NCBI GenBank assembly: GCA_014376915.1
Contig: JACMQP010000081.1
Location: 1-6,815 of the forward strand
Direction: 5' to 3'
Source: Ramlibacter sp.
GTDB taxonomy: Bacteria > Pseudomonadota > Gammaproteobacteria > Burkholderiales > Burkholderiaceae
DNA: 6,815 nt
Positions 1 through 5,580 of this stretch are shown here, piece after piece (the stretch's first letter is position 1; every line of letters begins with the position of its first letter). A program made the translations under genes and the position numbers. The notes under the pieces are model-generated. The model ran no database searches and was not told the origin of the DNA. It saw nothing but the letters and a program-made list of their open reading frames with translations.

Positions 1-2
1 AA

Positions 3-2156
3 AACGTCTTTCGCGTCCCTGCCATGGACTGCTCCGCAGAGGAGGCGGACATCCGCCGCGCGCTCGAACCCTTTCCGGGAATCCGCTCCCTGAATTTTCA
101 GCTCGGCGCCCGGACCGTGCACATCAATGCCTCGATTGAGCTGGTTCCCGCCGCAGTGCAGGCAATTCGCAAGGCTGGGTATGAGATCGAGCCGCTCACG
201 TCGACGGATGGCGACGCCGCCGCAGACGGTCACGATCACGGAGTTGCGGAAAGCCACTGGCGGCTGGGACTTGCGCTGGCACTCGCCATCGCGGCTGAGG
301 GCCTCGCGTTCACGGGCCTGGACGGCATCTTGTGGAAGGGCGTGATTTTCGCTTTCGCGGTCCTCGCCATCTACCTGTCCGGCATCGAAGTCTACAAAAA
401 GGGCGTCAAGGCCCTGCTGCACGGCAAGCTGAACATCAACGCGTTGATGTCGGTGGCCGTCACGGGCGCACTTGCGATCGGCCAGTGGCCCGAGGCGGCG
501 ATGGTGATGGCGCTCTATGCGATCGCCGAGCTGATCGAAGCCCACGCGGTCGATCGCGCGCGCAATGCCATCAAGGGCCTCATGGCACTGACTCCCACCG
601 AGGCACTGCAGTTGCAACCCGACGGCGGGTGGAAGACGGTTGCCGCCACAACGGTGGCGTTGCAGGCGGTGCTGCGCATCAAGCCAGGTGAGCGGGTTCC
701 CCTGGACGGAGTGGTCACCAAGGGCAACAGCGCGATCAACCAGGCGCCGGTGACCGGCGAGAGCATTCCGGTGGACAAGGCGCCAGGCGACGAGGTGTTC
801 GCCGGCACCATCAACGAAACCGGCGAACTCGAGTTCCGGGTCACGGCGGCCGCAGCCGACACGACCCTGGCCCGGATCATTCACGCGGTGGAGGAAGCGC
901 AGGGCACGCGAGCGCCGACGCAGCGGTTCGTGGACAGGTTCGCATCGATCTATACGCCGGCCGTGTTTTTCGTCGCCGTCGCCGTTGCCGTTTTCACGCC
1001 GTTCTTGCTGGGCCTGACATGGCTGGAGGCGATCTACAAGGCGCTGGTGCTGCTGGTGATTGCGTGCCCCTGCGCGCTGGTCATCTCGACGCCAGTCACG
1101 ATTGTCAGCGCCCTGGCGGCGGCGGCCCGGCGCGGCATCCTGATCAAGGGCGGGACGTATCTGGAGGATGCCCGCAACCTCAAGGCCGTTGCGCTGGACA
1201 AGACCGGCACCATCACCGAGGGCAAACCGAAGATGGTCGACTGGCGGGTCTGGCGCGGCGCCGACGAGGCGACCGTCAGGCAGATGGCAGCCAGCCTGGC
1301 AGCTCGGTCCGATCATCCCGTTTCCCGTGCCATCGTCACAGGGTTGGCAACGGACGCGGGTGCGGTCGATGAATTCGTGGCGTTCCCTGGCAGGGGCGTC
1401 ACCGGAACCGTGAACGGCAACCAGTTGCTCCTCGGAAACCACCGGCTGGTTCATGAACGTGGGTTGTGCACTCCGGAGCTGGAAGCAGAACTCCAGGGCC
1501 ATGAGCGGAAGGGGCGCACAGTGACACTGCTGGCCCATGAAAAGCAGGTTCTCGCCTTGTTCGCTGTTGCCGACACGATCCGCGAATCGTCACGGCAGGC
1601 CATCGCGGATCTCAAGGCCCTGGGTGTCGCGACGGTGATGCTGTCCGGCGATAACGTCGCCACCGCCAGGTCGATTGCGGGCCAGGCCGGCATCGAAGAC
1701 GCGCGTGGCGACCTGCTGCCCGAAGACAAGCTTGCAGCGATCAGGGACATGCAGAGGCGCTATGGCGCCACGGCGATGATCGGCGACGGCATCAACGACG
1801 CGCCCGCGCTTGCCCAGGCCGATGTGGGATTTGCCATGGGTGGCGCCGGCACCCACATTGCCATGGAGGCGGCGGATGTGGTGATCATGAACGACGACCT
1901 GCGGCGAGTGGCTGAAACGGTCAGCCTGTCCCGGCGAACGCACGCCATCCTGTGGCAGAACATCACGCTGGCGCTGGGGATCAAGAGCATCTTCTTGCTG
2001 ATGGCAGTGTTCGGCAGCGCCACGATGTGGATGGCTGTCTTTGCGGACATGGGCGCGAGCCTGCTGGTGGTCGGCAACGGCCTGCGGCTTTTGCGCGCAG
2101 CCAGGAACGAGGGGGAACCAGTCAGGCCCCGCCTCGAGGTGAAGCATGCGCACTGA
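3..2156 (+). CDS. cadA: Zn(II)/Cd(II)/Pb(II)-translocating P-type ATPase (PIB-2), 5'-partial
   Basis: Inner-membrane pump that uses ATP to export divalent soft metals from the cytoplasm. Residues are counted from the ATG at 24, but the frame is open to the window edge and reads NVFRVPA before that Met. This is the first strand of a heavy-metal-associated domain, so the true start lies upstream. In order: an HMA domain (about 1-58) with the MDCxxEE metal motif, one Cys instead of CxxC; a short His-rich linker (about 70-78); membrane helices near 79-98, 103-123 and 138-172; the actuator motif TGES at 244-247; CPC at 348-350; the phosphorylated Asp392 in DKTGT; the nucleotide-binding HP at 431-432; and GDGIND at 587-592. 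Lys654 in the seventh helix and Asp675 (ADMGAS) in the eighth match the PIB-2 signature and separate it from copper pumps. The family includes CadA, ZntA and PbrA; the exact metal cannot be told from sequence. It leads an apparent three-gene operon. Confidence 0.95.
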   Translation, partial: NVFRVPAMDCSAEEADIRRALEPFPGIRSLNFQLGARTVHINASIELVPAAVQAIRKAGYEIEPLTSTDGDAAADGHDHGVAESHWRLGLALALAIAAEGLAFTGLDGILWKGVIFAFAVLAIYLSGIEVYKKGVKALLHGKLNINALMSVAVTGALAIGQWPEAAMVMALYAIAELIEAHAVDRARNAIKGLMALTPTEALQLQPDGGWKTVAATTVALQAVLRIKPGERVPLDGVVTKGNSAINQAPVTGESIPVDKAPGDEVFAGTINETGELEFRVTAAAADTTLARIIHAVEEAQGTRAPTQRFVDRFASIYTPAVFFVAVAVAVFTPFLLGLTWLEAIYKALVLLVIACPCALVISTPVTIVSALAAAARRGILIKGGTYLEDARNLKAVALDKTGTITEGKPKMVDWRVWRGADEATVRQMAASLAARSDHPVSRAIVTGLATDAGAVDEFVAFPGRGVTGTVNGNQLLLGNHRLVHERGLCTPELEAELQGHERKGRTVTLLAHEKQVLALFAVADTIRESSRQAIADLKALGVATVMLSGDNVATARSIAGQAGIEDARGDLLPEDKLAAIRDMQRRYGATAMIGDGINDAPALAQADVGFAMGGAGTHIAMEAADVVIMNDDLRRVAETVSLSRRTHAILWQNITLALGIKSIFLLMAVFGSATMWMAVFADMGASLLVVGNGLRLLRAARNEGEPVRPRLEVKHAH

Positions 2157-2182
2157 TCTGCGGCGTCTGCGATGGTCTGGCA

Positions 2183-2208
2183 GCTGGCATTCGCGCTTGC
2201 CCGCCAGC
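2183..2208 (+). other. Intercistronic inverted repeat, possible hairpin
   Basis: GCTGGC at 2183-2188 is perfectly repeated in inverse as GCCAGC at 2203-2208, with a 14-base loop. It lies in the 68-base gap between the ATPase stop and the ribosome binding site of the CusF-like gene. No T-run follows it, so it does not look like an intrinsic terminator. It could be an mRNA processing or stabilising hairpin, or chance in GC-rich DNA. Confidence 0.3.
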
Positions 2209-2211
2209 ACG

Positions 2212-2217
2212 AAGGGG
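2212..2217 (+). promoter_or_regulatory. Ribosome binding site that fixes the GTG start of the CusF-like gene
   Basis: The purine-rich AAGGGG, followed by AAAAATC, ends 7 bases before the GTG at 2225. No in-frame ATG gives a sensible secreted protein, and the frame upstream of 2225 overlaps the ATPase gene. This site is therefore the main reason to choose the GTG start. Confidence 0.65.
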
Positions 2218-2224
2218 AAAAATC

Positions 2225-2566
2225 GTGAATGTATTCAAGCCGGTGATCGTCGTCTGGGCGGTTGCCGCAGCGGCGGCAACGTTTTCCAGCTGTATCGCTG
2301 CGCAGACGATGTCGGTCACGCCGGCGGCCGCGCCGATGGTGGTCGAGCCCACCGACGGCGAGGTCCGCAAGGTAGACAAGGTCAACCGCAAGATCACGCT
2401 CAGGCACGGCGAGATCAGGAACCTGGGCATGCCGCCGATGGCGATGGTGTTCGAGGTCGGGGACGGCGCGCTGATCGACAAGTTGAAGGCGGGCGACAAG
2501 GTGCGTTTCAAGGCAACCTATGAAGCGGGGAAGTACCTCGTCACCGAGATCCGATTGGTGCAGTAA
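2225..2566 (+). CDS. CusF-like periplasmic metal-binding protein
   Basis: A 113-residue small exported protein, expected to bind Cu(I)/Ag(I) or a related soft metal in the periplasm. It starts at GTG with a good ribosome binding site. The first 27 residues form a Sec-type signal: Lys5, then a hydrophobic Ala/Val-rich core ending in SSCIAAQ. The Cys is not in a good lipobox, so a soluble protein is more likely than a lipoprotein. The mature part (about 44-113) fits the CusF beta-barrel: GEVRKVD, then KITLRHGEI, then GMPPMAMVF, then LKAGDKVRF. His61, Met69, Met72 and Met74 have exactly the spacing of the E. coli CusF ligands His36, Trp44, Met47 and Met49, so Met replaces the ligand-capping Trp. 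In E. coli, CusF feeds the CusCBA efflux pump; no such pump is visible here, and the neighbour is a PIB-2 ATPase. It probably shares a transcript with the ATPase gene. The name cusF is avoided because the role is not shown. Confidence 0.85.
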   Translation: MNVFKPVIVVWAVAAAAATFSSCIAAQTMSVTPAAAPMVVEPTDGEVRKVDKVNRKITLRHGEIRNLGMPPMAMVFEVGDGALIDKLKAGDKVRFKATYEAGKYLVTEIRLVQ

Positions 2567-2603
2567 GCCGCGCACCGCAAGCAGCCCTGATCCACGACTC
2601 GGC

Positions 2604-3992
2604 ATGCTCGATTACCTGATCCACCTGACCGGCCGCATCGGCAACTGGGCCTATCTGCTGGTCTTCCTGGGCGCCACGCTCGAATCGGCCGCCTTTCTCG
2701 GCCTGCTGATTCCCGGCGAAAGCCTGGTGCTGGTTGCCGGTTTCCTGGCCGCGCAGCAGGTGCTGGACCTCGACGGCGTGATCGTGGTGGTCGCGATCGG
2801 CGCCGTGCTGGGCGACAGCATCGGCTACGAGATGGGCCGGCACCTGGGGCGGCCGGCGCTGGAGCGCTACGGCCCCCGGCTGGGGCTGGACGCCGCGCGG
2901 ATCGAACGGGCGGACGCATTTTTTGCCCGGCACGGCGGCAAGTCGGTGTTCCTGGGCCGCTTCGTCGGCTTCGCCCGGGCGCTGGTCCCGTTCATGGCCG
3001 GCGCCTCCCGCATGCCGCTGCGCACTTTCCTGCCTTACAACGTCAGCGGCGCGGTCCTGTGGTCGGTGTGCTTCGTGCTGCTGGGATATTTCCTGGGCGC
3101 CGGCTGGCAGGGTGCGCAACGCTGGATCGGCCGGGCCAGCGCCGTGCTCGGCCTGATGGTGCTGCTGTTGGTTGTCCTCGGCTGGCTCTGGCGCTGGGCT
3201 GTCCGCCATGAGCGGTGGTTGAAGGACCGGGCGGGCGCAGTCCTGCAACGCCCCGGCATGCTGGCATGGCGGCGGCGGTATGCGCGTCCCATCGCGTTCG
3301 TTCAGGCCCGCCTGTCGCCCGACGGCTATCTGGGCCTGCAGCTGACCGTCGGCGCCGTGGTGCTGACCGGCTTCGCCTGGCTGTTCGGCGGCATCGCCGA
3401 GGACGTGGTGACCGGCGACCCGCTCACCGTCGTCGATCTGCAGCTGGCGCAGTGGTTCCACAGCCATGCGGCGCCGGCGCTGACCAGCGCCATGCTGGTG
3501 ATCTCCAACCTGCACGGCGTCCTGGCGATCAGCAGCTTCGTCGCGGTGACAGCGGCGGTGCTGGCCTGGCGGCGGCACTGGTCCTGGCTGCTGATCCTGG
3601 CGCTGACGGTCCCCGGCGGCATGCTGATCAACGTGTTGATGAAGCTCGCGTTCCAGCGCGGCCGCCCCAGCTTCGAGCAGCCGCTGCTGGTGATCACTTC
3701 CTACAGTTTCCCGAGCGGCCACGTCGCGGGCGCGACGCTGTTCTACGGCTTCCTGGTGGCGATCTTCGTCACCCGCCCGGGCGAATGGAGCCACAAGGTA
3801 ATGGCAGTGCTGGCCGCGACGGCCCTGATCGCGCTGGTGGCCCTGAGCCGGATGTACCTGGGCGTGCACTACCTGAGCGACGTGCTCGCCGCCTTTGCGG
3901 AAGGTGCGGCCTGGCTCACGCTGTGCCTGGTCGCGACCCGAACCTGGTCCAGGTACCGCACAGGCATCGATCCGCTCACGCCCCGCCGCTGA
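2604..3992 (+). CDS. DedA-family / PAP2 phosphatase fusion membrane protein
   Basis: A 462-residue polytopic membrane protein with two domains. Residues about 1-205 are DedA (SNARE-associated/VTT) type, with LLIPGES around Glu39, the GDSIGYEMGR segment, and GRFVGFARALVP with Arg119 and Arg125. Residues about 235-445 form a PAP2 (type 2 phosphatidic acid phosphatase) domain with its three motifs intact: K347x6RP (354-355), PSGH (370-373) and SRx5Hx3D (Ser415, Arg416, His422, Asp426). PAP2 enzymes of this type remove phosphate from lipid pyrophosphates or phosphates such as undecaprenyl pyrophosphate, usually on the periplasmic side. Some DedA proteins flip undecaprenyl phosphate back inward. 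A fused enzyme could do both steps, but this is inference. The ATG at 2604 is chosen because MLDYLIHLTG matches usual DedA starts. No strong ribosome binding site precedes it, and a longer in-frame start at 2520 would overlap the previous gene. The 37-base gap suggests co-transcription or translational coupling. Confidence 0.93.
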   Translation: MLDYLIHLTGRIGNWAYLLVFLGATLESAAFLGLLIPGESLVLVAGFLAAQQVLDLDGVIVVVAIGAVLGDSIGYEMGRHLGRPALERYGPRLGLDAARIERADAFFARHGGKSVFLGRFVGFARALVPFMAGASRMPLRTFLPYNVSGAVLWSVCFVLLGYFLGAGWQGAQRWIGRASAVLGLMVLLLVVLGWLWRWAVRHERWLKDRAGAVLQRPGMLAWRRRYARPIAFVQARLSPDGYLGLQLTVGAVVLTGFAWLFGGIAEDVVTGDPLTVVDLQLAQWFHSHAAPALTSAMLVISNLHGVLAISSFVAVTAAVLAWRRHWSWLLILALTVPGGMLINVLMKLAFQRGRPSFEQPLLVITSYSFPSGHVAGATLFYGFLVAIFVTRPGEWSHKVMAVLAATALIALVALSRMYLGVHYLSDVLAAFAEGAAWLTLCLVATRTWSRYRTGIDPLTPRR

Positions 3993-4001
3993 GGAACTCA
4001 G
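3989..4001. repeat. Inverted repeat holding both convergent stop codons
   Basis: CTGAG, the loop GAA, then CTCAG form a perfect 5-base inverted repeat. The TGA of the DedA-PAP2 gene (3990-3992) is in the left arm, and the TGA of the cardiolipin synthase gene (3998-4000, read on the minus strand) is in the right arm. The stem is short and has no T-run on either side, so it is at most a weak element. No conventional terminator is visible between the convergent genes. Confidence 0.5.
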
Positions 4002-5404
4002 AGCTGGAACCCGAGCCAGCGGATCGCGCCCTCGCCCAGTTCCCGCAACAGTCCGGGAGGCTGCGCCTCGTAGAGACGGGCTGCAGCACGCTGGCGCTCG
4101 ATCCATTCGGCAAATCGCAGCACGTCCGCCCTCCGGTAGAAGCCCACCATCAGCTCGTAGTTCAGGAACAGGCTGCGCTCGTCGAGGTTGGCGGTGCCGG
4201 CGAGCGCGAATTCGTCGTCGAACACCACGGCCTTGGCGTGGATCATTCCAGGCGCCAGCCACACCCGCGCGCCGGAGCGAGACAGGTCCCGCAGGGCCGC
4301 GTGTCGGGCCATGTCGGCCATCCTGTGGTTGGAGTGCGCCGGAATGACCAGGTCGACCCCGATCCCGCGCCTTGCGGCCAGCGTCAATGCCATCTGCAGC
4401 GTCGCGTCGGGAACGAAGTAGGGCGACACCGCCAGGATCCGGCGGCGTGCGGCAAAGCAGCACGACACCAGCAGGGTGTAGACAGTGTCTTCGGCCTGGT
4501 CGGGTCCGCTGGGCACCAGCTGGATCGTGTCCGCCGCGTCGGCCCGCACCGGTGCCGGCGGCGGTCGCGGCGCCGGCTCGGCGGGGCGCCGGGTGGCGAA
4601 GGCCCAGTCCTTGTCGAACTGCTCCTGCGCCTGCGCGGCGATGGCGCCACGCAACTCGAAACTCAAGTCGATCCAGGCCGGTTGGCGCCGGCCCGAATGG
4701 ACCCGGCCTTCGAAATATTCGGCGGCGAGGTTGCGCCCGCCCGTCCACAAGCGGTCGCCGTCCGCAATCGCCATCTTCCGGTGGTTGCGCAGGTTGGCCT
4801 TGCCCGCGAACGAAAACTGCAGCGGCGGCGCGAACAGGGCAACGCTGGCGCCGGCGGCCTCGAGCGGCCGCAGGTCCGGGCGGCCGCCCAGGTAACGGCC
4901 GACACCGTCGACCATGACCCGCACCCGCACGCCCCGGCGCGCGGCCTGCGCCAGGTGCAGCGCGATGTCCCGGCCCAGCGCGTCGCGGCCCAGCAGGAAG
5001 GTGCTCAGGTCGAGGCTGGTGCCGGCGCCGTCGATCACAGCAAGCAGGGCCCGCAAGGCGTGGCTGCCGTCGACGTGCAGTTCGAGGAAATCGCAGTTCG
5101 ATGGTGGCGGCAGGCTGAGCGTTCCAGCCAGTATGCGGATGCCGGCACCCGGCAGGTCGGTCGGCGGCGACGCCGGGACCCGCAGCGCCGGCAGTGGCCG
5201 GGGCCGCTTCCGGTTGCCGATCAGCAGGTACAGCGGCAGCGCCAGGTAAGGCATCAGGACGAATGACAGCAGCCAGGCCATGGCGGCCGACGGGTGGCGC
5301 CGCTGCCGCAGCGAATGCGACGCCGTCAGGAAGACGGCCAGCGCCAGCAGGGTGGCCAGGCCGTGCAGCGACAGCCAGTGCCAGCCGAAAAAACCGTTGG
5401 GCAT
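3998..5404 (-). CDS. cls: Cardiolipin synthase, ClsA-like phospholipase D family
   Basis: A 468-residue membrane enzyme expected to join two phosphatidylglycerol molecules into cardiolipin plus glycerol. Two N-terminal membrane helices (about 9-29 and 41-62) form a PLDc_N domain, with RRHPSAAMAWLL at its core as in ClsA. Two HKD catalytic motifs follow: His208, Lys210, Asp215 in NHRKMAIAD, and His389, Lys391, Asp396 in IHAKAVVFDD. Each is trailed by the expected Gly/Asn-rich stretch (GGRNL; GTANLDERS). Length is close to E. coli ClsA (486). A Pro/Ala-rich linker lies around residue 280-295. The ATG at 5404 places the first helix naturally. In-frame alternatives are ATG at 5458 and TTG at 5488, and none of the three has a clear ribosome binding site. 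It converges on the metal operon and diverges from copA. Another phosphatidyl-transferring activity of the family cannot be excluded. Confidence 0.9.
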   Translation of the reverse strand: MPNGFFGWHWLSLHGLATLLALAVFLTASHSLRQRRHPSAAMAWLLSFVLMPYLALPLYLLIGNRKRPRPLPALRVPASPPTDLPGAGIRILAGTLSLPPPSNCDFLELHVDGSHALRALLAVIDGAGTSLDLSTFLLGRDALGRDIALHLAQAARRGVRVRVMVDGVGRYLGGRPDLRPLEAAGASVALFAPPLQFSFAGKANLRNHRKMAIADGDRLWTGGRNLAAEYFEGRVHSGRRQPAWIDLSFELRGAIAAQAQEQFDKDWAFATRRPAEPAPRPPPAPVRADAADTIQLVPSGPDQAEDTVYTLLVSCCFAARRRILAVSPYFVPDATLQMALTLAARRGIGVDLVIPAHSNHRMADMARHAALRDLSRSGARVWLAPGMIHAKAVVFDDEFALAGTANLDERSLFLNYELMVGFYRRADVLRFAEWIERQRAAARLYEAQPPGLLRELGEGAIRWLGFQL

Positions 5405-5422
5405 CAGGGGGGCGGAACTTTG

Positions 5423-5444
5423 TGCAATAGCATGACCGATTGCA
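5423..5444. repeat. Inverted repeat upstream of the cardiolipin synthase gene
   Basis: TGCAAT (5423-5428) and ATTGCA (5439-5444) form perfect 6-base arms around a 10-base centre, 18 bases outside the preferred cls start. The size suits a dimeric regulator site or an mRNA leader hairpin. If translation began at 5458 or 5488 it would instead lie in coding sequence. No regulator is identified. Confidence 0.4.
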
Positions 5445-5459
5445 GCATGCTTTCGCATC

Positions 5460-5484
5460 GGGGGGGCAGGCCGCCGGAACCCCC
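5460..5484. repeat. G-tract / C-tract inverted repeat in the divergent region
   Basis: A run of seven G (5460-5466) faces a run of five C (5480-5484) across 13 bases, allowing a 5-pair GC stem. On the minus strand this would sit in the cls leader or promoter. It may be only a compositional feature. Confidence 0.3.
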
Positions 5485-5486
5485 GC

Positions 5487-5502
5487 AAAAGTGGGGACTT
5501 TT
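5487..5502. promoter_or_regulatory. AAAAGT-GGGG-ACTTTT palindrome, candidate operator
   Basis: Perfect 6-base arms surround a 4-base centre, and the A/T-rich arms stand out in a very GC-rich region. It ends 11 bases before the -35 element of the copA promoter and about 80 bases upstream of the preferred cls start. It could bind a regulator of either gene or lie in the cls promoter. It is not placed to end either divergent gene, so it is not a terminator for them. Confidence 0.4.
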
Positions 5503-5513
5503 ACGCCTTCGGC

Positions 5514-5544
5514 TTGACCATACCATGATGTAAAGGTTGAGACT
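5514..5544 (+). promoter_or_regulatory. MerR/CueR-type metal-responsive promoter of copA
   Basis: A -35 element TTGACC (5514-5519), a 19-base spacer and a weak -10 GAGACT (5539-5544) point toward copA. The long spacer is the hallmark of promoters that MerR-family activators untwist. An imperfect dyad is centred at 5527: ACC (5517-5519) faces GGT (5535-5537), CAT faces ATG near the centre, and 7 of 10 pairs match. The layout resembles CueR operators of copA genes, with TTGACC leading into the left arm and AAGGTT ending the right arm. Copper-activated transcription is inferred; no cueR gene is in the window. Transcription would begin about 30 bases before the copA ATG. Confidence 0.75.
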
Positions 5545-5569
5545 TGCGCCATCGCCGCTCCCCGCTGGC

Positions 5570-5574
5570 AAGGA
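5570..5574 (+). promoter_or_regulatory. Ribosome binding site of copA
   Basis: AAGGA ends 6 bases before the ATG at 5581, a normal spacing, and supports that start over the internal Met at residue 24. Confidence 0.7.
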
Positions 5575-5580
5575 ACTCCA

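Noticed and set aside
24..26. ATG at 24 as the true start of the PIB-2 ATPase
   Set aside because: The frame is open to the window edge, the residues just before it form the first strand of the HMA domain, and no ribosome binding site precedes it.
1590..2605. Minus-strand open frames opposite the end of the PIB-2 ATPase and the CusF-like gene
   Set aside because: They overlap two well-supported genes and carry no recognisable motif or convincing start.
3215..5266. A 683-codon open frame on the plus strand opposite cls
   Set aside because: It crosses the 3' part of the DedA-PAP2 gene in another frame and is antisense to cls. The composition is Arg/Gly/Ala-rich with no motif; both overlapped genes have intact catalytic motifs.
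5487..5502. AAAAGT-GGGG-ACTTTT as an intrinsic terminator
   Set aside because: It lies between two divergent genes, where no transcript needs ending, and the arms are A/T-rich rather than a GC stem followed by a T-run.
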